Assembly (NCBI GenBank): GCA_016721185.1
Contig: JADKIP010000012.1
Coordinates: forward strand, 310,001-374,000
Length of the DNA stretch: 64,000 nt
Direction: 5' to 3'
From: Candidatus Dechloromonas phosphorivorans
GTDB taxonomy: Bacteria; Pseudomonadota; Gammaproteobacteria; Burkholderiales; Rhodocyclaceae
The notes beneath the pieces were generated by a model. It searched no databases, was not told the DNA's origin, and worked only from the letters and a program-made list of their open reading frames with translations. The translations under genes were made by a program, and so were the position numbers. Positions within the stretch are counted from its first letter, which is position 1, and every line of letters starts with the position of its first letter. Below, in pieces: positions 42,187 to 50,425 of the stretch.

Positions 42187-43793
42187 ATGACCGTACTGAA
42201 AACTCAACTCAACCCGCGTTCGGCCGACTTTCAGGCCAACGTGGCGGCCATGGAAACGGTCGTCAGCGACCTCCATGAAAAGGTCGACAAAATCGCCCTC
42301 GGCGGCCCGGAAGCGGCGCGCCAGAAGCATCTGGCGCGGGGCAAGCTGCTGCCGCGTGAGCGGTCAATGGCCTGCTCGACCCCGGCACGCCGTTTTTGGA
42401 GATCGGCCAGTTTGCCGCTTACGGCATGTATGGCGGTGATGTCCCAGCCGCCTCGGTGATCGCCGGCATCGGCCGCGTCGAAGGCGTCGAATGCATGATC
42501 GTTGCCAATGATGCGACGGTTAAAGGCGGCACCTATTACCCCCTGACCGTCAAAAAGCATCTGCGGGCGCAAGAGATCGCCATGGAAAACCGGCTGCCCT
42601 GCGTCTATCTGGTCGATTCCGGTGGCGCATTTTTGCCCATGCAGGATGAGGTTTTTCCGGACAAGGAACACTTTGGCCGCATCTTTTTCAATCAGGCCAA
42701 CCTGTCGGCGCAAGGCATCCCGCAAATCGCCGCCGTACTCGGCTCCTGCACCGCCGGTGGCGCCTACGTGCCGGCGATGTGCGACGAGTCGATCATCGTC
42801 AAGAATCAGGGCACGATCTTTTTGGGCGGCCCGCCGCTGGTCAAGGCGGCGACCGGCGAAGTGGTGACCGCCGAAGACCTCGGCGGCGCCGATGTCCATA
42901 CCCGGATCTCCGGGGTCGTCGATCATCTGGCTGAAAACGACGCGCATGCGCTGGCCATCGCCCGCCGCATCGTCAAGAATCTGAACTGGAAAAAAGCCCC
43001 GCCGGTAACGTTGACCGCAGCCGTCGAACCGCGTTACGCCGCCGCAGAGTTGTACGGCGTCATCCCGACCGACAGCAAGAAACCGTTCGACGTGCGCGAG
43101 ATCATCGCCCGCATCGTCGATGATTCCGATTTCGACGAATTCAAGGCACGCTACGGCACGACGCTGGTTTGCGGCTTTGCGCGGATTTACGGCTATCCAG
43201 TGGGAATCGTCGCCAACAACGGCATTCTGTTCAGCGAATCGGCCCTGAAAGGCGCCCATTTCATCGAATTGTGTGCCCAGCGCGGTATTCCGCTGGTTTT
43301 CCTGCAGAACATCACCGGCTTCATGGTCGGCCGCAAATACGAAAACGGCGGCATCGCCCGCGACGGGGCGAAGATGGTGACGGCAGTTGCCACCGCCAAG
43401 GTGCCGAAATTCACGGTGGTTATCGGCGGCAGCTTCGGCGCCGGCAACTACGGCATGTGCGGCCGTGCCTATTCGCCGCGCTTTTTGTGGATGTGGCCGA
43501 ATGCCCGGATTTCGGTAATGGGCGGCGACCAGGCAGCCGGCGTGCTGGCGACCGTCAAACGGGATGGCATGGAAGCAGCCGGGAAGACCTGGACGGCCGA
43601 GGAAGAAGCGGCCTTCAAGGCGCCGATTCGCGAGCAGTACGAAACGCAGGGGCATCCGTATTACGCCTCGGCACGGCTGTGGGATGACGGGATTATCGAT
43701 CCGGCCGATACGCGGCGGGTGCTGGGTTTGGGGCTGTCGGCTTCGATGAATGCGCCGGCGGAAGAGACGAAGTTTGGTATTTTTCGGATGTAA
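42187..43793 (+). pseudogene. liuB: Methylcrotonyl-CoA carboxylase beta subunit LiuB, frameshifted
   Basis: Carboxyltransferase subunit that carboxylates 3-methylcrotonyl-CoA with the biotin subunit LiuD. The first frame reads LKTQLNPRSADFQANVAAME through HLARGKLLPRER; the second resumes with VNGLLDPGTPFLEIGQFAAY and runs to the stop at 43793. The change is at 42362-42363, where GG should be GGG. Corrected length about 535 residues, normal. Motifs intact: GSCTAGGAYVPAMCDESIIV, FLGGPPLVKAATGE, NITGFMVGRKYENGGIARDG and GGSFGAGNYGMCGRAYSPRF. Sequencing error is the simplest explanation, since the rest of the pathway is present. Confidence 0.88.
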
Positions 43794-43847
43794 TGGCGAG
43801 ATGCTTGTGGGCTTTCCCTTGATTGGGCTTGGGGTTCCGCCTTGCTG

Positions 43848-44040
43848 GCGGGCGTACTTTCTTTTGCTTCGCCAAAAGAAAGTAGCCAAAGAAAAGGCGA
43901 CCCCAAGGTCGGCGCCCCTTCGGGGTTCCTTGCGCTACTCGGCGCACCGGGCGGCTTGCCTGAACTCGCCTGCGGCTCAGACAAGGCAAGCCGACGGCCC
44001 CCGGTCCGCCTGCGTTGCTCAGCGCCTTTCAAGGGGACCC
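43848..44040 (+). repeat. Dispersed intergenic repeat, copy A (about 193 bp)
   Basis: Begins GCGGGCGTACTTTCTTTTGC and contains a perfect hairpin ACTTTCTTTTG / CAAAAGAAAGT (43856-43866 with 43873-43883, loop CTTCGC). The same sequence recurs inverted at 44243-44435 with high identity over the full length. Similar TACTTTCTTTTG...AAAGAAAGTA elements are common between genes in beta- and gammaproteobacteria. Open frames across it are not genes. Confidence 0.88.
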
Positions 44041-44149
44041 GAAGGGCGTCCACGCTCAACTGATGAGCGCCAAAAAATACATTCCTGCGGTCAACCGGAA
44101 AAAGACCAAAAGCAAAGACGAAGCTTCACCCTCCAACGCACGCCCAATC

Positions 44150-44180
44150 CCCGTCATTCCCGCGCAGGCGGGAATCCAGG
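44150..44180. repeat. Short palindromic repeat (CATTCCCGC...GCGGGAATCC type)
   Basis: ATTCCCGC (44156-44163), GCAG, GCGGGAAT (44168-44175) flanked by CCCGTC and CCAGG. This is the widespread intergenic palindrome of betaproteobacterial genomes. It sits between the two inverted ~193-bp repeats; bases 44041-44149 and 44181-44242 around it show no gene. Confidence 0.75.
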
Positions 44181-44242
44181 CAACCGATAAATTGCCGCCT
44201 CCAAAATTACGGCGCCACTGTTTCAACACGGGTCGTTTCTCT

Positions 44243-44435
44243 GGGCCCCTTGAGAGGTGCTGAGCAACGCAGGGGGGCCGGGGGCCTTCGACTCGCGTTG
44301 TCTGAGCCGCAGGCGAGTTTAGCGAGTCGCCCGGCTCACCGAGTAGCGCAAGGAACCGGCGTAGCCGGCACCGACCCACGGGTCGCCTTTTCTTTGGCTA
44401 CTTTCTTTTGGCGAAGCAAAAGAAAGTACGCCCGC
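44243..44435 (-). repeat. Dispersed intergenic repeat, copy B (inverted)
   Basis: Reverse complement aligns with copy A from the GCGGGCGTACTTTC end (44435) through the TTGCGCTACTCGG, CTCGCCTGCGGCTCAGACAA and TGCGTTGCTCAGC segments to CAAGGGG at 44243, differing at scattered bases. Hairpin at 44400-44427. Together with copy A it makes an inverted-repeat structure of about 590 bp. The remaining 44436-44589 holds only the liuC leader with a GGAG ribosome site. Confidence 0.88.
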
Positions 44436-44589
44436 GCCTCAAGCGCGGAAAACACAGCTAAACGAAGCGAACAAACACCCATCCCCTTGCCACAAGGAAG
44501 ACCTTCCTGCGGACCATAAAGGGCGGGAAAACCCCCGTCAAAATCCAGCATCCCCAAACCAATAAATAAAAAATCCTCGGAGACAAACC

Positions 44590-45378
44590 ATGCCCTTTCA
44601 AGCACTGCAAATCGAACTCACCGGCCCGGTCGCAACGATCTGGATGAACCGCCCCGATCTCCACAACGCCTTCGACGAAATCCTCATCGCCGAACTCACC
44701 GCCGCCTGCATCGCCCTCGATGAAGATAACGATATCCGCGTCGTCATCCTCGCCGGACGGGGCAAGAGCTTCTCCGCCGGCGCCGACCTCAACTGGATGA
44801 AGCGCGCCGCCAACAACGGCCTGGACGACAACCTGAACGACGCCCGTGCCCTGGCCAGAATGCTGCGCACGCTAGCCGAGATGCAGAAACCGACCATCGC
44901 CCGTATCCAGGGCGCCGCGCTCGGTGGCGGCATGGGCCTCGCTGCCGCCTGCGACATCGCCATCGCCTCGACCAAAGCCGTTTTCGCTACCTCCGAAGTC
45001 AAATTCGGCATCATCCCATCAGCCATTTCGCCCTACGTGCTGCGCGCCATCGGGCCCCGTCAGGCCAGCCGTTACTTCCAGTCAGCCGAACGCATCGACG
45101 CCACCCGCGCCCGCGAAATCGCTCTCATCCACGAAGTCGTCGAGCCGGAAGAGCTGGATGCCAAGGTGCAGGAAATCGTCAGCGCCTTGCTCCAGGGCGG
45201 CCCGCTCGCCCAGACCGCTGCCAAGGGACTGATCCGCGCCGTCAATAATCACCCGATCAACGACGTTCTGATCGAAGACACCGCCCATCGCATCGCCCAC
45301 CTCCGCGCCACCCCGGAAGCCCGCGAAGGCATCGCTGCCTTCCTCGACAAACGTCAGCCCAACTGGATTGGGGAATAA
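44590..45378 (+). CDS. liuC: Methylglutaconyl-CoA hydratase (enoyl-CoA hydratase family)
   Basis: Hydrates 3-methylglutaconyl-CoA to HMG-CoA in leucine breakdown. 262 residues, crotonase fold: VATIWMNRPDLHNAFDEILI near 15, ILAGRGKSFSAGADLNWMKR near 54 (oxyanion hole), IQGAALGGGMGLAAACDIAIAS near 108 and FGIIPSAISPYVLRAIGPRQASRYF near 139. Assignment to methylglutaconyl-CoA is from the liu context, with liuD two bases downstream. ATG 44590 has GGAG upstream. First gene after the repeat-filled gap. Confidence 0.9.
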   Translation: MPFQALQIELTGPVATIWMNRPDLHNAFDEILIAELTAACIALDEDNDIRVVILAGRGKSFSAGADLNWMKRAANNGLDDNLNDARALARMLRTLAEMQKPTIARIQGAALGGGMGLAAACDIAIASTKAVFATSEVKFGIIPSAISPYVLRAIGPRQASRYFQSAERIDATRAREIALIHEVVEPEELDAKVQEIVSALLQGGPLAQTAAKGLIRAVNNHPINDVLIEDTAHRIAHLRATPEAREGIAAFLDKRQPNWIGE

Positions 45379-45380
45379 GC

Positions 45381-47381
45381 ATGTTCAACAAGATCCTTAT
45401 CGCAAACCGCGGCGAGATCGCCTGCCGGGTGATCAAAACCGCCCGCCGCATGGGCATCCGCACCGTCGCCGTTTATTCCGAAGCCGATGCCAACGCCCGC
45501 CACGTCCGCCTCGCCGACGAAGCCGTGCTGCTCGGCCCGGCCGCTGCCCGTGAGTCCTATCTGGTCGCCGACAAAATTCTCGATGCCTGCAAGCGTACGG
45601 GCGCCCAGGCGGTGCATCCCGGCTACGGCTTTCTCTCCGAAAATGCCGACTTCGCCGATGCCTGCGCCGCCAGCGGCATCACCTTCATCGGCCCGCCGGC
45701 CTCGGCCATCCGCGCCATGGGTTCCAAATCCGAAGCCAAGAAACTGATGGGCAAGGCCGCCGTACCACTCACCCCCGGCTACCACGGAGACGACCAGACG
45801 CCGGCCCTGCTCCACAACGAAGCCGACCAGATTGGCTACCCGGCACTCATCAAAGCAGCGGCCGGTGGTGGTGGCAAAGGTATGCGGTTGGTGGAACGCA
45901 GCGAGGATTTCCCCGACGCGCTGGCCTCCTGCAAGCGCGAAGCCGCCGCCAGTTTCGGCAACGAACATGTGCTGATCGAGAAATACATCACCCAGCCGCG
46001 CCACATCGAGATCCAGCTCTTTGGTGACAAACAGGGCCACTACGTTTACCTCTTCGAGCGCGACTGCTCGGTGCAGCGCCGTCACCAGAAGGTGCTGGAA
46101 GAAGCCCCTGCTCCCGGCATGACGCCAGAACGCCGCCGCCAAATGGGCGAAGCCGCCGTCGCCGCCGCCAAAGCGGTCGGTTACGTTGGTGCCGGTACCG
46201 TGGAGTTCATCGCCAATCAGGACGGCTCGTTCTATTTCATGGAAATGAATACCCGCCTGCAGGTCGAACATCCGGTCACCGAAATGATCAGCGGGCAGGA
46301 TCTGGTCGAATGGCAATTACGTGTTGCCGCCGGCCAGCCCTTGCCGCTGGCCCAGGAGCAACTGCAGATTCGCGGCCATGCGCTGGAAGCGCGGATTTAC
46401 GCCGAGGATGCCAGCAAGGGTTTCCTGCCCTCGACCGGCACGCTGATCCGTCTGGCCCCGCCGGCCGAAAGCATCAATGTTCGGGTCGATACCGGCGTCG
46501 AGGAAGGCGACGAAATCACCCCGTTCTACGACCCGATGATCGCCAAGCTGATCGTCTGGGACGAGCATCGCGATGCCGCATTGGCCCGCATGCGCAAGGC
46601 GCTGGCTGACTATCAGGTAGCCGGCGTCACCACCAACATCGATTTCCTCTCCCGCCTCGTCGCCTGCCCGGCCTTTGCCGGTGCCGACCTCGATACCGGG
46701 CTGATCGAACGCCAGAAGGACTTCCTTTTCCCCGCCGCCCAGGCCGTGCCGCGCGATGCGCTACTGGTCGCCACCGTCGGCGAACTGCTTTGGGAGGATC
46801 ACCAGGCCAAGCTCGCCGCCAAAACCAGCGGCGATCCCTGGTCGCCCTGGCACGCCCGCGACGGCTGGCGGATGAACCTCTCGGCGGCCCGCACCATCGG
46901 CTTCCGCGATGGCGAAAGCCTGGTTGAAGCCCAAGTCCGCTATCAGCGCGATCACTGGGTCATCACCCTGAATGGCGAAAGCACCCTGGCACGGGGCAAG
47001 AAGCTCAATGGCGACCAGTTTGCTGTCGAACTCGACGATCGCCGGCTCATCGCCAGCGTTGTTGCGGTCGACGACAAAAGACACGTCTTTTTGCATGGCA
47101 CCACCTCGATCCTGCTCCGTGACGACCCACTGCATCTGGTCGAAGCCGGTGGTGCCCAAGGCGGTGGCCTGACCGCCCCGATGCCCGGCAAAGTCGTCGC
47201 CCTGCTCGCCCAGCCCGGCCAAAAGGTGGACAAAGGCGCACCGCTGCTGATTCTGGAGGCAATGAAAATGGAACACACCATCACCGCCCCCACCGCGGGC
47301 ACCATCAAGGCATTCTGCTACGCCGCTGGCGAACAGGTCAGCGATGGCGCGGCGCTGGTTGAATTCGACAGTGATAAATAA
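45381..47381 (+). CDS. liuD: Methylcrotonyl-CoA carboxylase alpha (biotin) subunit
   Basis: Biotin carboxylase plus biotin carrier; ATP- and bicarbonate-dependent. 666 residues: FNKILIANRGEIACRVIKTA start, HPGYGFLSENADFADAC near 75, ATP-grasp GYPALIKAAAGGGGKGMRLV near 152, ERDCSVQRRHQKVLEEAPAP near 226, FYFMEMNTRLQVEHPVTEM near 285, and the C-terminal carrier with biotinyl Lys629 in LEAMKMEHT. Two bases after liuC. It needs LiuB as carboxyltransferase and bicarbonate, which the GNAT-carbonic anhydrase fusion upstream could supply. Confidence 0.94.
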   Translation: MFNKILIANRGEIACRVIKTARRMGIRTVAVYSEADANARHVRLADEAVLLGPAAARESYLVADKILDACKRTGAQAVHPGYGFLSENADFADACAASGITFIGPPASAIRAMGSKSEAKKLMGKAAVPLTPGYHGDDQTPALLHNEADQIGYPALIKAAAGGGGKGMRLVERSEDFPDALASCKREAAASFGNEHVLIEKYITQPRHIEIQLFGDKQGHYVYLFERDCSVQRRHQKVLEEAPAPGMTPERRRQMGEAAVAAAKAVGYVGAGTVEFIANQDGSFYFMEMNTRLQVEHPVTEMISGQDLVEWQLRVAAGQPLPLAQEQLQIRGHALEARIYAEDASKGFLPSTGTLIRLAPPAESINVRVDTGVEEGDEITPFYDPMIAKLIVWDEHRDAALARMRKALADYQVAGVTTNIDFLSRLVACPAFAGADLDTGLIERQKDFLFPAAQAVPRDALLVATVGELLWEDHQAKLAAKTSGDPWSPWHARDGWRMNLSAARTIGFRDGESLVEAQVRYQRDHWVITLNGESTLARGKKLNGDQFAVELDDRRLIASVVAVDDKRHVFLHGTTSILLRDDPLHLVEAGGAQGGGLTAPMPGKVVALLAQPGQKVDKGAPLLILEAMKMEHTITAPTAGTIKAFCYAAGEQVSDGAALVEFDSDK

Positions 47382-47432
47382 ACAGAGATCACCCAACAGA
47401 AATTTTCCACACCAGTCACAGGAGGTGTTCCG

Positions 47433-48116
47433 ATGTCAGATCAAAAGCTTGCAGGCAAACGCGTTCTGATCACCCATGCCGATCAGTTCATGGGGCCGGT
47501 ACTGTGCGAGGTCTTTGCACGACAAGGTGCGACAGTCATTGCCGATACCTCGCCCCTGCTTGCGGCCGATGCACCGGCTGAACTCGTCACCGCTACTGGC
47601 AAGATCGATGTGCTGGTCGCCAATCTCGCTATGCCGGCACCGACGACTGCCGCTACCGAAGTATCCGAGGATGAGTGGCACGATGCGTTCGCTGTCCTCG
47701 TCCATCCGCTGGCCCGCCTCTGCCGGGCCGTGCTGCCCGACATGATCGCGCGCCGCGCCGGCAAGATTCTGGTGATGGGCAGCGCGTCGGCGCTGCGCGG
47801 GATAAAGCGCGCTTCGACCTACAGCGCTGCGCGGGGCGCCCAGCTTGCCTATGTGCAAGCGATTGGTGTCGAGGTTGCATCGCATAATGTGCAGGTAAAT
47901 GCCATTGCGCAAAACTTTGTTGATAATCCGACTTATTTTCCGGCGGATGTTCAGGCCAATCCGCGTTTTCAGGAACGCCTGAAACGCGAGGTTCCGCTTG
48001 GCCGTCTGGTTGGTGCGGATGAAGATGCGGAATTCGCGGCTTACTTGTGCAGCGATTCGGCCAACTGTTTTGTCGGACAGGTTTTTCCGGTTTGCGGCGG
48101 CTGGGTGACAAGATGA
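47433..48116 (+). CDS. SDR-superfamily protein with halohydrin dehalogenase signature
   Basis: 227 residues, Rossmann-like SDR fold. The catalytic set is Ser117-X12-Tyr130-X3-Arg134 (MGSASALRG...STYSAARG), with Arg in place of the usual Lys. The glycine-rich NAD(P) motif is replaced by Thr14-X4-Phe19-X-Gly21 (THADQFMG). Both are the defining signatures of halohydrin dehalogenases (HheA-G), which bind halide instead of a dinucleotide and form or open epoxides. The C-terminal region (VPLGRLVGADEDAEFAAYLC, GQVFPVCGGW) also resembles HheC. Strong AGGAGGTG ribosome site before ATG 47433. Between liuD and liuE, so the natural substrate may be a branched acyl compound; activity is not proven. Confidence 0.82.
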   Translation: MSDQKLAGKRVLITHADQFMGPVLCEVFARQGATVIADTSPLLAADAPAELVTATGKIDVLVANLAMPAPTTAATEVSEDEWHDAFAVLVHPLARLCRAVLPDMIARRAGKILVMGSASALRGIKRASTYSAARGAQLAYVQAIGVEVASHNVQVNAIAQNFVDNPTYFPADVQANPRFQERLKREVPLGRLVGADEDAEFAAYLCSDSANCFVGQVFPVCGGWVTR

Positions 48117-48159
48117 CTACCTGCAGTACTGTTGTGCAGCAAAACTCAGTGAGGCATCC

Positions 48160-49045
48160 ATGACCCTTCCATCCCATGTAAAAATCGTCGAAGTCGGCCC
48201 GCGAGACGGCTTGCAGAATGAAAAGGAAGTCGTGCCGACCGAAACCAAGATCGAATTGATCAACCGGCTGGCAGATGCCGGTGTGCGCGTCATAGAGGCG
48301 ACTTCCTTTGTCTCACCGAAGTGGGTGCCGCAGATGGCGGACAACGCGGCCGTCATGCTAGGCATCAAAAGGCATCCTGCTGCGGTCTACCCGGTTTTAA
48401 CGCCAAATTTGCAGGGTTTTGATTCGGCGATTCAGGCTGGCGCCAGCGAAGTGGCCATTTTTGCGCAAAAACATCAATTGTTCGATTGCCGAGAGCCTGA
48501 AACGCTTTGAGCCTATCCTTTCGGTCGCTTCTTCGCTCGAAATCAAGGTGCGCGGCTACGTTTCCTGCGTTGTCGGCTGCCCTTATGAGGGTGCAATTTC
48601 GCCCGAGCAGGCCGCCCGCGTCGCCAAAACCCTGTTCGATATGGGCTGTTACGAAGTCTCGCTCGGCGACACCATCGGCGTCGGCAACCCGTCCTCGATC
48701 CAGCGGCTGATCGAGGCTTGCGCCCAGCAAATTCCCATCGAAAAACTGGCCGGCCACTACCACGACACCTACGGCATGGCGATCGCCAACATCTACGCCT
48801 CCGTGCAAATGGGGATGGCGATTTTCGACAGCTCGATCGCCGGGCTCGGCGGTTGCCCCTACGCCCAGGGCGCCTCGGGCAATGTCGCAACGGAAGATGT
48901 GGTTTATTTAATGCAGGGTTTGGGGATTGAAACCGGGATCGATCTGGCTACACTGGCAAGTATCGGCGACTGGATTTCCAGTGCCCTCAACCGCCCGAAT
49001 GGCGCCAAGGCTGGCCGGGCTCTCTGCGCCAAAGCCAATGCATGA
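48160..49045 (+). pseudogene. liuE: Hydroxymethylglutaryl-CoA lyase LiuE, internal deletion and frameshift
   Basis: Cleaves HMG-CoA to acetoacetate and acetyl-CoA, the last specific step of leucine degradation. First frame: VKIVEVGPRDGLQNEKEVVP (metal-binding start of the TIM barrel) to ASEVAIFA. Second frame resumes at 48464 with RKNINCSIAESLKRF and continues through GHYHDTYGMA and the active-site loop GLGGCPYAQGASGN. Compared with the family, about seven residues (the AASExFS segment) are missing between the two, a loss of ~23 bases that shifts the frame at 48463-48466. As written it is non-functional. Overlaps the next gene by four bases. Confidence 0.85.
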
Positions 49046-50031
49046 GCTTAATTTCCGCCGTTGTTGATTTCCTGAAGCCCAACGCCCCGATCGATCCGGC
49101 GCTTGCTCAAGCGCTGGATCGCGTCGCCGAACTGGTCGACCCGGTGCTCCGAATGGCACCCAATTTCGAGAAAAAACTGGCGTTTCCACTGCAACACGCA
49201 CTGGGTTATTGCGACGGACTGGTTGCCGCCCTGCCCGGCCCGATCGAGATCAATCGCCAGGCCTTTGCCAACGACCCGCTGGTCCATGCCCTGTTTGCCA
49301 CGGCTGAGGATATTGATCAGATGCTCGGCCGTAGCCAGGCGGTGCGTGACTTTCTGGCCGAGCCCTGCAGTTGGGAAAGTGACCATTTCTACGCCCTGTT
49401 TGCGGCTCGCCGCGAACACAAGAAGCAACTGGGCATGGAGCAGCAGGGCGACGTCATCCAGAACGATGTGCCGCAACTGGTGGTGTATTTTTCGGGGCAA
49501 ACGCTGGTCGAACCCTGCTGCCAACTTGGATTAACGCACGACAAGCTGCGCTGTAAAGCATTGGAGAGCCTGCTCCATACCTTTCACAATCACGTCGAAT
49601 CGCTGCGTCTGGAACGCCAGGGCCTGCGCTCGGATGTGTCGATTCAACGGGCGCATCTCTCCGTCCTGCGCGGCACGACCCCGGGACAGGAATACGCCGT
49701 CGGAAGCCGTCACCTCGCCGAGCTTGATGCCCGCCTGCATCAAAGCAGTGAATCGCTGATGCCGGAACAATTGCTTGAGGCGCTGGCCGAGTTTCTGGCC
49801 GCCCCGGAGCCGGCGCTGCATCTATCGCCGGTCAGCATCACGGTGGACCGGCTGGGCATTGTTCGGGATCAGGCCAGCGATGATGTCAATGTACATACCC
49901 TGAACTTTCCGGAACTAACTGCCCGCGATAAGCGTCAGCATCTCGCCATGCTTGCCCGAATCAACCGCGACGAAGCCCTCGAAGCGGTTGAAATGGTTCG
50001 CGATCAACAACACCGATTCATGCTCATCTAA
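49042..50031 (+). CDS. Hypothetical protein, 329 residues
   Basis: Soluble, mostly alpha-helical, no signal peptide or membrane segment. Recognisable stretches: DHFYALFAARREHKKQLGME near 114, VPQLVVYFSGQTLVEP near 143, and a long helix HTFHNHVESLRLERQGLRSDVSIQRAHLSVLRG near 178-210. The C-terminus LARINRDEALEAVEMVRDQQHRFML is also helical. I do not recognise a domain. ATG 49042 overlaps the liuE stop by four bases and the gene ends four bases before a DUF1289 gene, so it is part of the liu transcript. Function unknown. Confidence 0.75.
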   Translation: MSLISAVVDFLKPNAPIDPALAQALDRVAELVDPVLRMAPNFEKKLAFPLQHALGYCDGLVAALPGPIEINRQAFANDPLVHALFATAEDIDQMLGRSQAVRDFLAEPCSWESDHFYALFAARREHKKQLGMEQQGDVIQNDVPQLVVYFSGQTLVEPCCQLGLTHDKLRCKALESLLHTFHNHVESLRLERQGLRSDVSIQRAHLSVLRGTTPGQEYAVGSRHLAELDARLHQSSESLMPEQLLEALAEFLAAPEPALHLSPVSITVDRLGIVRDQASDDVNVHTLNFPELTARDKRQHLAMLARINRDEALEAVEMVRDQQHRFMLI

Positions 50032-50035
50032 CTCA

Positions 50036-50239
50036 ATGATCCCCTCTCCCTGCATCAATATTTGTCAGATGGATGCCCCCAGCGGCCTGTGTACCGGCTG
50101 CTTCCGCACCATCGACGAAATCACCGTCTGGTCAAAGACCGACGACACGACTCGCGCCCATATTCTGGCGGCCATCACCACACGCCGAATGGCACAGGCG
50201 TATCCGGGCAGCCCCTTGCCCAGCGCTGGCGCAAGGTAA
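50036..50239 (+). CDS. DUF1289 small Cys-rich protein
   Basis: 67 residues: SPCINICQMDAPSGLCTGCFRTIDEITVWSKTDDTTRAHIL shows the CxxxC...CxGC pattern of DUF1289, which probably binds a metal or Fe-S cluster. ATG 50036, four bases after the preceding stop. Family function is unknown; such genes often accompany acyl-CoA or thioesterase genes. Confidence 0.85.
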   Translation: MIPSPCINICQMDAPSGLCTGCFRTIDEITVWSKTDDTTRAHILAAITTRRMAQAYPGSPLPSAGAR

Positions 50240-50245
50240 GCCGCT

Positions 50246-50425
50246 ATGGAAAATCAGGACGAAGAGCAATATATCTGCGTCGGCATCTGCATGGCCGACC
50301 CCGATTCCGGCTACTGCCTGGGCTGCGGCCGGCCGCCGCTGGGCGCCCCGGAAATCGTGGCGGAAGCAGTCCAGCGCTCAAGCCAACCAACCAATACCCG
50401 TACCGATCCGGACTCGCCGGAATGA
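50246..50425 (+). CDS. Second DUF1289-like mini-protein (59 residues)
   Basis: MENQDEEQYICVGICMADPD followed by SGYCLGCGRPPLG: the same CxxxC and CxGC cysteine pairs as its neighbour, but with the C-terminal half replaced by a short polar tail. ATG 50246 lies six bases after the previous stop and the stop overlaps the next start (ATGA), so the gene is real by position. It looks like a diverged tandem copy. Confidence 0.75.
   Translation: MENQDEEQYICVGICMADPDSGYCLGCGRPPLGAPEIVAEAVQRSSQPTNTRTDPDSPE

Noticed and set aside
43848..44435. CRISPR array or insertion sequence in the repeat region
   Set aside because: Only two inverted copies plus one palindrome, no spacers and no transposase.
43661..44519. 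Several small frames between liuB and liuC
   Set aside because: All lie inside the inverted dispersed repeats and palindromes and differ between the two copies.
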